A DNA stretch of 64,000 nt from Aquabacterium sp. CECT 9606 (GTDB lineage Bacteria; Pseudomonadota; Gammaproteobacteria; Burkholderiales; Burkholderiaceae_C): positions 682,001-746,000 of the forward strand of contig NZ_CAKKNB010000001.1 of assembly GCF_918741295.1 (NCBI RefSeq). The letters run 5' to 3'. Each line of letters starts with the position of its first letter. Position 1 is the stretch's first letter. Under the pieces are notes generated by a model, which was not told where the DNA came from, searched no databases, and was given only the letters and a program-made list of their open reading frames with translations. The position numbers were made by a program, and so were the translations under genes. Positions 44,973 through 56,743 of the stretch are shown here, one piece after another.

Positions 44973-45797
44973 AGGGTCAGACCCGACCTGGAGCAAAGTC
45001 ATGGCGCGCATGCCACGTTTGAGTGGGGCCGATTGGCCTCACATGGTTGTTCAGCACGTTCATGAAGGCCAGGCGCTGGTCCGTGACGAGACCGACGTCG
45101 CCTTGCTGCTGCGCACCTTGAAGGAGGCCTCGCGTGAAGAGTCTGTGGCTGTCCACGCCTATGTGATCGCGATCGATCACCTGCACCTGTTGGCCACGCC
45201 CTCGACGGACGAGGGCTTGAGCCGGTTGATGCAGTCCGTGGGACGGCGTTATGTGGCGGCCTACAACCGGCGCCATGACCGACGGGGTGGCCTGTGGTCG
45301 GGGCGTTACCGCTGCACCGTGATCGAGGCGGCGCGGTACTTGCTTGATGGCATGGTTTTCATCGAGCAGCATGCTTTGCGAACGGGCGCAGTGCAGGAGC
45401 TGGCAGAAGACAAGTGGTCCAGTGTGGGGCACCACCTGGGCTTGCGGGTCGACCCTTTGATTCAGGATCATCCGCTTTATTGGGCCTTGGGCAACACACC
45501 GTTTGACCGCGAAGTGGCTTGGCGGCGGCGCCTGGAGCAGGGTCTGTCCAGCAAGCAGGTGGCGGAACTCACGAACGCCACCCACAAAGGTTGGGCTTTG
45601 GGCGGTGAAGATTTCCTTCAAAAGGTGCAGGGAATGGTGGGGCGCCATGTTCAGCCCAGGCAGCGCGGGCGGCCACGGAGGTCGGTCACCGCGCACGACG
45701 CCCCAAAAGGGGGCAAAAGCGCTGCAAATGAATGATCTGTCCCCGAATAATTCCCCTGCTCGAAATGATGATTGATTAATTGTGGTCTGACCCTAAT
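44973..45797 (+). mobile_element. RAYT (REP-associated Y1 transposase) element with inverted ends
   Basis: AGGGTCAGACC at 44973-44983 and GGTCTGACCCT at 45784-45794 form an 11-bp perfect inverted repeat around the single transposase gene. Elements of this kind are usually domesticated, single copy and associated with short palindromes elsewhere in the genome. No target-site duplication could be recognised. It lies between the desaturase and gltB promoters. Confidence 0.7.
45001..45735 (+). CDS. REP-associated tyrosine transposase (Y1/IS200-like)
   Basis: A 244-residue protein with the HUH nuclease core. His60-Leu-His62 in AIDHLHLLATP replaces the common NHVHLL, and Tyr84 or Tyr88 in GRRYVAAYNRRH is the likely nucleophile. 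LWSGRYR follows, as is typical of RAYTs. It would cut and join single-stranded DNA at palindromic REP sequences. The C-terminal 40 residues are basic. The gene stands alone within inverted repeats and shows no frameshift, so it may be active. Confidence 0.82.
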   Translation: MARMPRLSGADWPHMVVQHVHEGQALVRDETDVALLLRTLKEASREESVAVHAYVIAIDHLHLLATPSTDEGLSRLMQSVGRRYVAAYNRRHDRRGGLWSGRYRCTVIEAARYLLDGMVFIEQHALRTGAVQELAEDKWSSVGHHLGLRVDPLIQDHPLYWALGNTPFDREVAWRRRLEQGLSSKQVAELTNATHKGWALGGEDFLQKVQGMVGRHVQPRQRGRPRRSVTAHDAPKGGKSAANE

Positions 45798-45805
45798 AAA
45801 TGAAC

Positions 45806-45834
45806 TTGATACTTGTGGCCCCAGGCAGTATCCT
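45806..45834 (+). promoter_or_regulatory. Sigma-70-type promoter of gltBD
   Basis: TTGATA at 45806-45811 and TATCCT at 45829-45834 are exactly 17 bases apart, so transcription should start near 45841. The -35 box begins nine bases past the right end of the RAYT element; the insertion has replaced everything further upstream. Confidence 0.65.
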
Positions 45835-45882
45835 TGGGCTTCTTTGCCGTTGTTTTATCTCCACTCATCTCTGGAGCGCGCC

Positions 45883-48800
45883 ATGAACCAGGCGACTTCG
45901 GGAACTCAGTTCCCCACCACCACCGAAGCTTCCACCTCGGCCACGAAACAAGAAATCCTGCATGCCGCCGAGCATGGGATGTACGCCAATGCCGAGCATG
46001 ACGCTTGCGGCGTGGGCTTCGTGGCGCACATCAAGGGTCAAAAAGCCCACAGCATCGTGCGCCAGGGCCTGCAGATCCTGGAAAACATCGACCACCGCGG
46101 CGCGGTGGGTGCCGACCCTTTGATGGGCGACGGCGCCGGTCTGCTGATCCAGATCCCAGACGAGTTCTACCGCGCCGAGATGGCCAAGCAGGGCGTGGAC
46201 CTGCCCCCGCCTGGCGAATACGGCGTGGGCATGATCTTCCTGCCCAAGGAAAGCGCCTCGCGCCTGGCGTGCGAGCAAGAGATGGAGCGCGCCATCAAGG
46301 CCGAGGGCCAGGTGCTGTTGGGCTGGCGCGACGTGCCGGTCGACCGCGACATGCCCATGTCGCCCACCGTGCGCGAAAAAGAGCCGGTCATGCGCCAGGT
46401 CTTCGTGGGCCGTGGCCCGGACATCCTCGTGCCCGATGCCTTGGAGCGCAAGCTCTACGTCATCCGCAAGACGGCGTCCAGCAAGATCTCCAGCCTGAAC
46501 CTGACGCACGGCGGCGAGTACTACGTGCCCAGCATGTCGTGCCGCACCATCATCTACAAGGGCCTGCTGCTGGCCGACCAGGTCGGCAAGTACTACCTCG
46601 ACCTGGCCGACGAGCGCGTGACCTCGGCCCTGGCCCTGGTGCACCAGCGCTTCTCGACCAACACCTTCCCCGAATGGCCGCTGGCCCACCCCTACCGCAT
46701 GGTGGCGCACAATGGTGAGATCAACACCGTCAAGGGCAACTTCAACTGGATGCGCGCCCGTGAAGGCGTGATGAAGTCGCCCGTGCTGGGCGATGACCTG
46801 AAGAAGCTCTACCCCATCAGCATGGACGGGCAATCAGACACGGCCACCTTCGACAACGCGCTCGAGTTGCTGACCATGTCGGGCTACCCGCTGGCACAAG
46901 CCGCGATGATGATGATCCCGGAAGCCTGGGAGCAGCACTCGACCATGGACGAGCGCCGCCGCGCTTTCTATGAGTACCACGCCGCCATGATGGAGCCCTG
47001 GGACGGCCCGGCCGCCATGGTCTTCACCGATGGCCGCCAGATCGGCGCCACGCTGGACCGCAATGGCTTGCGTCCCGCCCGCTTCATCATCACCGACGAC
47101 GACCTGGTGGTCCTGGCCTCGGAATCGGGCGTGCTGCCCATCCCCGAGAACAAGATCATCAAGAAGTGGCGCCTGCAGCCCGGCAAGATGCTGCTGATCG
47201 ACTTCGAGCAAGGCCGCATCATCAACGACGAAGAGCTCAAGGCCCAGTTCACGCAGGCCAAGCCCTACCGTCAGTGGATCGAGAACGTCCGCATCAAGCT
47301 GGACACCATCGAGGCCAGCGGCATCGTGGGCGAATTCAGCGAATCGCTGCTCGACCGCCAGCAGGCTTTTGGCTACACGCAAGAAGACGTCAAGTTCCTG
47401 ATGGCCCCCATGGCCACCAATGGCGAAGAAGCCACCGGCTCGATGGGCAACGACTCGCCCCTGGCCGTGCTGTCGGACAAGAACAAGCCGCTGTACAACT
47501 ATTTCAAGCAGTTGTTCGCGCAAGTGACCAACCCCCCGATCGACCCGATCCGCGAAGCGGTGGTGATGTCGCTGGTGTCCTTCATCGGCCCCAAGCCCAA
47601 CCTGCTGGACATCAACGCGGTGAACCCGCCGATGCGCCTTGAAGTGTCCCAGCCCGTGCTGGACTTCAACGACATGGCGCGCCTGCGCAACATCGACAAG
47701 CACACCGGTGGCAAGTTTAAGCCTTACGAGATCGACATCGTCTATCCGCTGGCCTGGGGCCACGAAGGTGTCGAAGCCAAGCTGGCCTCGCTGTGCGCTG
47801 AAGCGGTTGAGGCCATCCAGTCGGGTCACAACATCCTGATCATCAGCGACCGCAAGATGGACCGCAGCAACATCGCCATCCCGGCTTTGCTGGCGCTGTC
47901 GGCCATCCACCATCACCTGGTCCGCAAGGGCCTGCGCACGTCGGCTGGCCTGGTCGTCGAGACCGCCACGGCGCGTGAAGTGCACAACTTCGCCGTGCTG
48001 GCCGGTTATGGCGCCGAAGCCGTCCACCCCTACCTGGCGATGGAGACCTTGGTGTCCATGCACAAGGACCTGGGCGGTGATCTGTCGGCCGACAAGGCGA
48101 TCTACAACTACGTCAAGGCGATCGGCAAGGGCCTGTCCAAGATCATGTCCAAGATGGGCGTGAGCACGTACATGTCGTATTGCGGCGCGCAGTTGTTCGA
48201 AGCCATCGGCCTGAACAAGGACCTGATCGACAAGTACTTCCGCGGCACCGCCACGCAAGTGGGCGGCATCGGCGTGTTCGAAGTGGCCGAGGAAGGCATC
48301 CGCAACCACCGCGCTGCCTTTGGCAACGATCCGGTGCTGGAAAGCATGCTGGACGCTGGTGGCGAGTACGCATGGCGCACCCGTGGTGAAGACCACATGT
48401 GGACGCCTGATGCCATCGCCAAGCTGCAGCACAGCACGCGTGCCAACAAGTTCGATACCTACAAGGAATACGCGCAGATCATCAACGACCAGTCGCGTCG
48501 CCACCTGACCTTGCGCGGTTTGTTCGAGTTCAAGATCGACCCGGCCAAGGCCATCCCGGTGGAAGAGGTTGAATCGGCTGCCGAGATCGTCAAGCGCTTT
48601 GCCACGGGCGCCATGTCACTGGGCTCGATCAGCACCGAAGCCCACTCCACCCTGGCTTTGGCCATGAACCGCATCGGCGGCAAGAGCAACACCGGTGAGG
48701 GTGGCGAAGACGACCGCCGCTACCGCCAGGAGCTCAAGGGCATCCCGATCAAGCAAGGCACCAAGGTGTCCGACGTGATTGGCGCCAATGTGGTCGAGGT

Positions 48801-50655
48801 GGACTACGAAATGAATGCGGGCGACAGCCTGCGCTCCAAGATCAAGCAAGTGGCTTCGGGCCGCTTCGGTGTCACCACCGAGTACCTGACGTCCGCCGAC
48901 CAGATCCAGATCAAGATGGCCCAGGGCGCCAAGCCTGGTGAAGGCGGCCAGCTGCCGGGCGGCAAGGTGTCCGACTACATCGGCAAGCTGCGCCACTCGG
49001 TGCCGGGCGTGGGCCTGATCTCGCCCCCGCCGCACCATGACATCTACTCGATCGAAGACCTGGCCCAGCTGATCCACGACCTGAAGAACGTGAATCCGGC
49101 GGCCGACATCTCGGTCAAGCTGGTGTCCGAAGTGGGCGTGGGCACGGTGGCGACCGGCGTGGCCAAGGCCAAGGCCGACCACATCGTGATCGCTGGCCAC
49201 GATGGCGGCACTGGCGCATCGCCCTGGTCGTCGATCAAGCATTGCGGCACGCCGTGGGAGCTCGGCCTGGCCGAAACCCAGCAAACCCTGGTGCTGAATC
49301 GCCTGCGCGGCCGCATCCGCCTGCAAGCCGACGGCCAGATGAAGACCGGCCGCGACGTTGTCATTGGCGCGCTGTTGGGGGCGGATGAATTCGGTTTCGC
49401 CACCGCGCCGCTGGTGGTCGAAGGCTGCATCATGATGCGCAAGTGCCACCTGAACACCTGCCCAGTGGGCGTGGCCACGCAAGACCCGGTGCTGCGCAAG
49501 AAGTTCACCGGCAAGCCCGAGCACGTCGTCAACTTCTTCTTCTTCATCGCTGAAGAGGCGCGTCAGATCATGGCGCAACTGGGCATCCGCAAGTTCGACG
49601 AATTGATTGGCCGTGCCGACCTGCTGGACACCCGCAAGGGCGTTGAGCACTGGAAGGCCAAGGGCCTGGACTTCACCCGCGTGTTCGCCTTGCCGCCAGT
49701 GCCTGCCGACGTGCCGCGCCTGCACGTGTCGACGCAGGACCACGGCCTGGACAAGGCCCTGGACGTGCGCCTGATCGAGAAGTCGCGCGCTGCCATCGAA
49801 CGGGGCGAAAAAGTCCAGTTCATGGAAGAGGCCCGCAACGTCAACCGCACGGTGGGCGCCATGCTCTCGGGCGAGCTGATCAAGCACCACCCTGATGGCT
49901 TGCCTGACCAGACCGTGTTCATCCAGATGGAAGGCACGGGCGGCCAATCGTTCGGCGCTTTCCTGGCCAAGGGCATCACCCTGTACCTGATCGGTGAAGC
50001 CAACGACTACACCGGCAAGGGCCTGAGCGGTGGCCGCGTGGTCGTGCGCCCCAGCATCGACTTCCGTGGCAACGCGGTCGACAACATCATCGTGGGCAAC
50101 ACGGTGCTGTACGGTGCGACCAGCGGCGAGGCCTTCTTCCGCGGTGTGGGCGGCGAGCGCTTTGGCGTACGCCTGTCGGGCGCGACGGCAGTGGTCGAAG
50201 GCACGGGCGACCACGGTTGCGAATACATGACGGGCGGCACCGTCGTCGTGTTGGGCCAGACCGGCCGCAACTTCGCAGCCGGCATGTCCGGTGGCGTGGC
50301 TTACGTATACGACGAAGATGGCCAGTTCAACAAGCGCGCCAACCTGGCCCAGGTCAGCCTGGAAAAAGTGCTGCCAGCCGCCGACCAGCAGGCCGATGGC
50401 ATCCCCTTCCACAAGGATGTCGCCGACGAAGCCCTGCTGAAGAAGCTGATCGAAGACCACCACCGTTGGACCGGATCGCTGCGCGCGCGCGAGATCCTGG
50501 ACAACTGGAGCACTTCACTCAGCAAGTTCGTCAAGGTCTTCCCGCACGAATACCGCCGCGCCCTCACCGAAATGGGCGCCAAACAAGAAACCGTCGCCAC
50601 CATCGCCAAAGCCAAGGACGATGTGAAGGCCAAGTCTGGCAAGGCCAAGGCCTGA
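45883..50655 (+). CDS. gltB: Glutamate synthase (NADPH) large subunit
   Basis: A 1590-residue protein. A 41-residue propeptide precedes Cys42 of ACGVGFVA, which becomes the N-terminal nucleophile of the glutaminase domain. The central and FMN-binding synthase domains follow ([51 protein letters not shown]). The 3Fe-4S region is [20 protein letters not shown], and a C-terminal GXGXG beta-helix is complete. It makes glutamate from glutamine and 2-oxoglutarate with GltD. The ATG at 45883 is used; an in-frame extension upstream runs into the promoter. The gene lies 28 bases before gltD. Confidence 0.97.
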   Translation: MNQATSGTQFPTTTEASTSATKQEILHAAEHGMYANAEHDACGVGFVAHIKGQKAHSIVRQGLQILENIDHRGAVGADPLMGDGAGLLIQIPDEFYRAEMAKQGVDLPPPGEYGVGMIFLPKESASRLACEQEMERAIKAEGQVLLGWRDVPVDRDMPMSPTVREKEPVMRQVFVGRGPDILVPDALERKLYVIRKTASSKISSLNLTHGGEYYVPSMSCRTIIYKGLLLADQVGKYYLDLADERVTSALALVHQRFSTNTFPEWPLAHPYRMVAHNGEINTVKGNFNWMRAREGVMKSPVLGDDLKKLYPISMDGQSDTATFDNALELLTMSGYPLAQAAMMMIPEAWEQHSTMDERRRAFYEYHAAMMEPWDGPAAMVFTDGRQIGATLDRNGLRPARFIITDDDLVVLASESGVLPIPENKIIKKWRLQPGKMLLIDFEQGRIINDEELKAQFTQAKPYRQWIENVRIKLDTIEASGIVGEFSESLLDRQQAFGYTQEDVKFLMAPMATNGEEATGSMGNDSPLAVLSDKNKPLYNYFKQLFAQVTNPPIDPIREAVVMSLVSFIGPKPNLLDINAVNPPMRLEVSQPVLDFNDMARLRNIDKHTGGKFKPYEIDIVYPLAWGHEGVEAKLASLCAEAVEAIQSGHNILIISDRKMDRSNIAIPALLALSAIHHHLVRKGLRTSAGLVVETATAREVHNFAVLAGYGAEAVHPYLAMETLVSMHKDLGGDLSADKAIYNYVKAIGKGLSKIMSKMGVSTYMSYCGAQLFEAIGLNKDLIDKYFRGTATQVGGIGVFEVAEEGIRNHRAAFGNDPVLESMLDAGGEYAWRTRGEDHMWTPDAIAKLQHSTRANKFDTYKEYAQIINDQSRRHLTLRGLFEFKIDPAKAIPVEEVESAAEIVKRFATGAMSLGSISTEAHSTLALAMNRIGGKSNTGEGGEDDRRYRQELKGIPIKQGTKVSDVIGANVVEVDYEMNAGDSLRSKIKQVASGRFGVTTEYLTSADQIQIKMAQGAKPGEGGQLPGGKVSDYIGKLRHSVPGVGLISPPPHHDIYSIEDLAQLIHDLKNVNPAADISVKLVSEVGVGTVATGVAKAKADHIVIAGHDGGTGASPWSSIKHCGTPWELGLAETQQTLVLNRLRGRIRLQADGQMKTGRDVVIGALLGADEFGFATAPLVVEGCIMMRKCHLNTCPVGVATQDPVLRKKFTGKPEHVVNFFFFIAEEARQIMAQLGIRKFDELIGRADLLDTRKGVEHWKAKGLDFTRVFALPPVPADVPRLHVSTQDHGLDKALDVRLIEKSRAAIERGEKVQFMEEARNVNRTVGAMLSGELIKHHPDGLPDQTVFIQMEGTGGQSFGAFLAKGITLYLIGEANDYTGKGLSGGRVVVRPSIDFRGNAVDNIIVGNTVLYGATSGEAFFRGVGGERFGVRLSGATAVVEGTGDHGCEYMTGGTVVVLGQTGRNFAAGMSGGVAYVYDEDGQFNKRANLAQVSLEKVLPAADQQADGIPFHKDVADEALLKKLIEDHHRWTGSLRAREILDNWSTSLSKFVKVFPHEYRRALTEMGAKQETVATIAKAKDDVKAKSGKAKA

Positions 50656-50683
50656 TCGGCCAGACACTCAGGAGTTCATCGAC

Positions 50684-52150
<1,467 letters not shown>

Positions 52151-52171
52151 GCCCCCGGGTCCTTCTCCTGC

Positions 52172-52220
52172 CAGCGCAGAGCCTGCGGTCATCGCCGTGG
52201 GCCTGCGCTGATCTGTTTTT
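52172..52220 (+). terminator. Probable terminator after gltBD
   Basis: CAGCGCAG (52172-52179) pairs with CTGCGCTG (52203-52210) around a structured 23-base loop and is followed closely by TTTTT at 52216-52220. It is the only such signal between gltD and the receptor gene. Confidence 0.5.
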
Positions 52221-52304
52221 GAAGTCGAAACTTGGGTTCGCACCCTGTCGAAATGACATGGGATGCCACACAATCAGCGCGGTGTCAAAAACAGGAACCA
52301 AGGA

Positions 52305-54437
52305 ATGAGCTGTTTCGTTCCAGTGAGCCGGGGCTTCGTTCGTCGTACGGCGTCGGTGCTGGTTCTGTGCACGATGGCCGTGCTGTCCCACGTGCACGCG
52401 CAAGCGATTGGTGAAGAGGAGGATCCCTCCTTGTTGGCGTATGGCGACAAGTCGACCGTCAGCATCGCCACCGGCAGCGAGCAATCCTTGCGACGGGCGC
52501 CAGCCGTGGCCACCGTCATCACCGCGCAAGACATTGCCGCGATGGGCGCCACCGATCTGGACGAGGTGCTGGAATCGGTGCCAGGCATCCACGTCAGTCG
52601 CAATGTGCAGGGCTACAACCCTTTGTACGTCATCCGCGGCATTTACAGCGAGTTCAACCCGCAGACGCTGGTGCTGCAAAACGGTGTGCCGATGACGATG
52701 TTGTTCATCGGCAATCGGGGCAACGCGTGGGCTGGTTTGCCGTTGGAGAACGTTGCGCGCATCGAAGTCATTCGCGGGCCAGGATCTGCCCTGTACGGCG
52801 CGGACGCTTATTCAGGCGTGATCAACATCATCACCAAGTCGAGTGCAGACGTTGCCGGTGCGGAGTTCGGCATGCGCGCCGGTTCGTTCCAGACCAAGGA
52901 TGCCTGGGGCCTGTACGGTGGCAAGCTGGGACCATTGGACGTGGCAGCTTACTTGCGTCTGGGCTCGACAGACGGCTTCAAGAGGACGGTGGAGTCAGAC
53001 GCGCAGTCCATCCTGGATGCCGCCTACTCGACCCATGCAAGCCGGGCTCCGGGCCCGGTGAACACCGGCCATGATGCGCTGGACAGCAGCATCGACCTGG
53101 GTTACAAAAAACTGCGGCTTCGGGCGGGCTATCGCGTGCGCGACGAGATCGGCCTGGGCGGCGGTGCGGCCAGCGCCCTGGACCCGGTCGGCAAAGGCCG
53201 CACCGAGCGCTTCAATGCCGATTTGTCCTGGAACGACATCGAGTTGAACAAGGATTGGACGCTGAATCTGACGGGGAGCTACTTCACGTACGCCACCACG
53301 TATCCCACACCGTTGCAGCTCTATCCGCCGGGGGCATGGGGCGGTGCTTTTCCTGATGGCATGTTGGGCGCCCCCAATACTTGGGAGCGTCAATGGCGAG
53401 GCTCTGCCGTGGCTTCTTACGCCGGGTTGGCAAGGCACCACATGCGCTTTGGCGTGGGGCTGGACGATTTGAACCTGTACCGAACGCAGGAATTCAAAAA
53501 CTTCATCCTTTCCGGTTCGGCGGCCCCTGCGCCCATCGCTGGCGGCGCGTTGATCGAGTCCCCGGTTGATCAATCGTTCTTGACCCCGCACAGGCGCAAG
53601 GTGCGCTATGCCTATGTTCAGGATGAATGGAACATGGCCCGGGATTGGGTGCTGACGACCGGGATTCGGCGCGATGACTATTCCGACTTTGGTGTCACCA
53701 CCAACCCTCGGGTGGCCCTGGTGTGGGACGCCAGCCTGGACCTGACCGCCAAGTTGCTCTATGGCCGGGCTTTCCGTGCGCCAGCTTTCACCGAGCTGTA
53801 CAGCGTCAACAACCCTGTCCTGCGCGGCAATCCGGATTTGAATCCTGAGATCATCGACACGCTGGAAACGGCGTTCTCCTGGCAGGCCCGGCCCGACACC
53901 CAATTCCAACTCAGCCTGTTTCGTTACAAGATGAAGGACATCATCCGCACGTCTGGTTCTCCGGCCACCTGGAACAACGTCGGCTCCCAGCACGGGCAGG
54001 GGTTTGAACTGGAAGCCACCCATGATCTGCGTCGCAACCTTCGGCTGGCGGGGAACTACGCCTACCAACGGTCGGTGGACGAAACCAGCGGTCAGGACGC
54101 GGGCTACGCGCCACACCACCACCTTTTTGGTCGTCTGGACTGGAGGTTTGCTGGTAGCCTACTGTTGAGCGGGCAAGCCAATTGGGTGGCGGCTCGCCAC
54201 CGGGCGCCCGGTGATACACGGCCGCCCATTTCGGACTACGCCACGATGGACCTGACCTTGCGCACCCTTCGCCACAAATCTGGTTGGGATGTCGCGGTTT
54301 CTGTTCGCAATCTGTTCGATGCTGATGCGCGCGAGCCCAGCTTGTACTCACCGGACAGCCCCGTGAAGGTGCTCATTCCCAACGACCTGCCCATGCCTGG
54401 GCGGTCCTTGTATGTTCAGTTGACCTACAGCATGTAG
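52305..54437 (+). CDS. TonB-dependent outer membrane receptor
   Basis: A 710-residue protein. The signal peptide is at about 1-33 (ending SHVHAQ). The plug domain at about 55-165 has VITAQDIAAMGATDLDEVLESVPGIHV, RIEVIRGPGSALYGADAYSGVINIITK and other canonical elements. A 22-strand barrel follows, with NLNPEIIDTLE and FRAPAFTELYSVNNP near the middle and a C-terminal aromatic strand ending LTYSM. It imports an unknown ligand (siderophore, cobalamin-like or other) using TonB energy. No Fur box or periplasmic partner was found nearby, so the ligand cannot be named. The ATG at 52305 is preceded by AGGA with eight bases of spacing. Confidence 0.88.
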   Translation: MSCFVPVSRGFVRRTASVLVLCTMAVLSHVHAQAIGEEEDPSLLAYGDKSTVSIATGSEQSLRRAPAVATVITAQDIAAMGATDLDEVLESVPGIHVSRNVQGYNPLYVIRGIYSEFNPQTLVLQNGVPMTMLFIGNRGNAWAGLPLENVARIEVIRGPGSALYGADAYSGVINIITKSSADVAGAEFGMRAGSFQTKDAWGLYGGKLGPLDVAAYLRLGSTDGFKRTVESDAQSILDAAYSTHASRAPGPVNTGHDALDSSIDLGYKKLRLRAGYRVRDEIGLGGGAASALDPVGKGRTERFNADLSWNDIELNKDWTLNLTGSYFTYATTYPTPLQLYPPGAWGGAFPDGMLGAPNTWERQWRGSAVASYAGLARHHMRFGVGLDDLNLYRTQEFKNFILSGSAAPAPIAGGALIESPVDQSFLTPHRRKVRYAYVQDEWNMARDWVLTTGIRRDDYSDFGVTTNPRVALVWDASLDLTAKLLYGRAFRAPAFTELYSVNNPVLRGNPDLNPEIIDTLETAFSWQARPDTQFQLSLFRYKMKDIIRTSGSPATWNNVGSQHGQGFELEATHDLRRNLRLAGNYAYQRSVDETSGQDAGYAPHHHLFGRLDWRFAGSLLLSGQANWVAARHRAPGDTRPPISDYATMDLTLRTLRHKSGWDVAVSVRNLFDADAREPSLYSPDSPVKVLIPNDLPMPGRSLYVQLTYSM

Positions 54438-54561
54438 AAGTTCACAGAAATTTGGCGCTCCGTTGCGTCCATCTGCATGAAGTTGTCGAGATAAGACACC
54501 AGGCTGTTGTGCCTTCCCGTCGCCCGGGCGGCAGGGCGGCGGGGAATCCCCTATCATCCAA

Positions 54562-54593
54562 TGGCCGGTGCTTGCCCACCGGCCAATTTTTTT
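54562..54593 (+). terminator. Intrinsic terminator abutting the mlaF start codon
   Basis: TGGCCGGTG-CTTGCC-CACCGGCCA is a perfect nine-base-pair hairpin followed by A and seven T residues. The mlaF ATG begins only three bases after the T tract. It would end the receptor transcript. If mlaF is transcribed from the TATCAT box at 54552-54557, it would itself be an attenuator at the very 5' end of the mla mRNA. Confidence 0.85.
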
Positions 54594-54596
54594 GCC

Positions 54597-55445
54597 ATGA
54601 TCGCCGACACGTCCGCCGCCTCCCCCTCAGCCTTGTCCCCATCATCTCCCGATGTGCTCGTGGAGTTGCGCGGGGTCACGTGTGGCTATGGCGACCGGGT
54701 CATCTTGTCCGACATCGATCTGGTGGTGCCGCGCGGCAAGCTGGTGGCCTTGATGGGCACCTCGGGCGGCGGCAAGACCACGGTGTTGCGCCTGATCGGC
54801 CGGCAACTGTCCCCCATCAAGGGCCAGGTGCTGATCAACGGGGTGGACATCGGCACCCTGGATGCCGCTGGCCTGATGGCCGCGCGTCGGCGCATGGGCA
54901 TGCTTTTTCAGTTTGGCGCCTTGTTCACCGACCTGTCGGTGTTCGAAAACGTGGCCTTCCCGCTGCGCGAGCACACCCGCCTGCCCGAGTCCATTGTTCG
55001 CGACCTGGTGTTGATGAAGCTCAATGCCGTGGGCCTGCGCGGTGCGCGTGATCTGATGCCCAGCGAAATCTCTGGCGGCATGGCGCGCCGTGTGGCCTTG
55101 GCCCGGGCCATGGCGCTGGACCCCGAACTGATGCTCTACGACGAGCCTTTCGCCGGCCTGGACCCCATCTCGATGGGCGTGGCCGCGCGCCTGATCCGCG
55201 AGTTGAACGACACCATGGGCTTGACCAGCGTGCTGGTCTCCCACGATGTGGACGAGTCGTTCCTCATTGCCGACCACGTGGTGCTGCTGGCCAATGGTCG
55301 CATTGCCGCGCAAGGCACCCCGGCTGAGTTGCGGGCCAGCGACGATCCGCTGGTCAAGCAGTTCGTGACCGCCGCCCCGGATGGGCCGGTGCGCTTCCAC
55401 CATCCTGCGGTGGACGCGGGCCAGGACTACGGAGTTCGCGGATGA
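54597..55445 (+). CDS. mlaF: MlaF, ATPase of the phospholipid transport ABC system
   Basis: A 282-residue ABC ATPase. Walker A is GTSGGGKTT, the Q-loop is at LFQFGALF, the signature is [16 protein letters not shown], Walker B is [12 protein letters not shown] and the H-loop is SHDVDE. It powers MlaE in moving phospholipids between the inner membrane and the MlaD/MlaC carriers. The ATG at 54597 has no Shine-Dalgarno and directly follows a terminator-like hairpin; an earlier ATG at 54561 lies in the hairpin. The gene overlaps mlaE by ATGA. Confidence 0.93.
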   Translation: MIADTSAASPSALSPSSPDVLVELRGVTCGYGDRVILSDIDLVVPRGKLVALMGTSGGGKTTVLRLIGRQLSPIKGQVLINGVDIGTLDAAGLMAARRRMGMLFQFGALFTDLSVFENVAFPLREHTRLPESIVRDLVLMKLNAVGLRGARDLMPSEISGGMARRVALARAMALDPELMLYDEPFAGLDPISMGVAARLIRELNDTMGLTSVLVSHDVDESFLIADHVVLLANGRIAAQGTPAELRASDDPLVKQFVTAAPDGPVRFHHPAVDAGQDYGVRG

Positions 55446-56227
55446 TGAAGGTCTTGTCTCCCGCCAATGTGGGCTACGCCTTGCGCGGCAAGATCGCCGA
55501 CCTGGGGTATGGCACGCGCTTGTTCCTGCGTTTGTTGGGCTCGCTGTGGCCCACCTTCAAGCGCGGGCGCTTGCTGAGCGAACAGATCCACTTTCTGGGC
55601 AACCATTCGCTGGCCATCATCACGGTCTCGGGCCTGTTCGTAGGCTTCGTGCTCAGTCTTCAGGGCTATTACATCCTGCAGCGCTACGGCTCCAGCGAGG
55701 CGCTGGGCCTCATGGTGGCTTTGTCGCTGGTGCGCGAACTGGGCCCGGTGGTGGCCGCCTTGCTGTTCGCTGGGCGTGCTGGCACCTCGCTCACCGCGGG
55801 CATCGGCTTGATGAAGGCAGGTGAACAATTGGCCGCCATGGAAATGATGGCCGTAGACCCCATCCAGCGGGTGTTGGCGCCCAGGTTCTGGGGCGGTGTC
55901 ATCGCCATGCCCTTGCTGGCGGCGGTGTTCTCGGCCGTGGGCATTTTTGGTGGCTGGGTGGTGGGCGTGGTCATGATCGGAGTCGATTCCGGCGCGTTCT
56001 GGTCCCAGATGCAAGGCGGGGTCGATGTCTGGTACGACGTGGGCAACGGCCTGGTCAAGAGCGTGGTGTTTGGCTTCACGGTGACTTTCGTCGCCCTGTT
56101 GCAGGGGTTTGAATGCCAGCCGACGCCTGAAGGGGTATCCCGGGCCACGACGCGCACCGTGGTAGTGGCCTCGCTGGCCGTGCTGGCGCTGGATTTTGTA
56201 CTGACGGCCATGATGTTCTCGGTCTGA
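55442..56227 (+). CDS. mlaE: MlaE, inner-membrane permease of the Mla system
   Basis: A 261-residue protein with five or six hydrophobic helices and the MlaE pattern [45 protein letters not shown]. It forms the membrane dimer that binds MlaF below and the MlaD hexamer above. The start is the first ATG of a tandem pair, in an ATGA overlap with mlaF. mlaD follows after 33 bases. Confidence 0.95.
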   Translation: MMKVLSPANVGYALRGKIADLGYGTRLFLRLLGSLWPTFKRGRLLSEQIHFLGNHSLAIITVSGLFVGFVLSLQGYYILQRYGSSEALGLMVALSLVRELGPVVAALLFAGRAGTSLTAGIGLMKAGEQLAAMEMMAVDPIQRVLAPRFWGGVIAMPLLAAVFSAVGIFGGWVVGVVMIGVDSGAFWSQMQGGVDVWYDVGNGLVKSVVFGFTVTFVALLQGFECQPTPEGVSRATTRTVVVASLAVLALDFVLTAMMFSV

Positions 56228-56260
56228 CAAGACCAACAAGCATCGGCCCGGAGAAAAGCA

Positions 56261-56743
56261 ATGCAACGATCGAAATTTGACGTTTGGGTGGGTTTGTTTG
56301 TCCTGTTGGGCGCGGCGGCCATCCTTTTCCTGGCACTCAAGGCCGGCAACCTGCTGACCTTGTCGTTCGACCCGACCTACCTGGTCACGGCGCGCTTCGA
56401 CAACATCGGCGGGCTCAAGCCCAAAGCCGCCGTCAAGAGCGCTGGCGTGGTGATTGGCCGTGTGCAGTCCATCAAATTCGACGACAAGACCTTTCAGGCC
56501 AGTGTTGAAATCGCTTTGAACAAGGGCGTGAGCTTTCCCAAAGACAGTTCCGCCAAAATCCTCACAGCAGGTTTGTTGGGCGAGCAGTACATTGGCCTGG
56601 AGCCAGGCTACGAACAAACCAACCTGGCTCAGGGTGATGCCATCAAAACCACCCAATCGGCCATCGTGCTTGAAAACCTGATCAGTCAGTTTTTGTACAG
56701 CAAGGCGGCGGATGGCGGTGGTGCTTCGGGAGAGAAGAAGTGA
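56261..56743 (+). CDS. mlaD: MlaD, MCE-domain substrate-binding subunit
   Basis: A 160-residue protein. An N-terminal membrane helix at about 8-26 is followed by a single MCE domain at about 38-115 (VTARFDNIGGLKPKAAVKSAGVVIGRV and ILTAGLLGEQYIGLEPG). The C-terminal helical tail is short and Gly/Lys-rich. MlaD forms a hexameric ring with a central lipid channel on top of MlaE. Its TGA overlaps the GTG start of mlaA. Confidence 0.96.
   Translation: MQRSKFDVWVGLFVLLGAAAILFLALKAGNLLTLSFDPTYLVTARFDNIGGLKPKAAVKSAGVVIGRVQSIKFDDKTFQASVEIALNKGVSFPKDSSAKILTAGLLGEQYIGLEPGYEQTNLAQGDAIKTTQSAIVLENLISQFLYSKAADGGGASGEKK

Noticed and set aside
46834..50463. Two long minus-strand open frames (556 and 615 codons) opposite gltB
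   Set aside because: They are shadows of the gltB codon pattern, His/Gln/Val-rich without domains.
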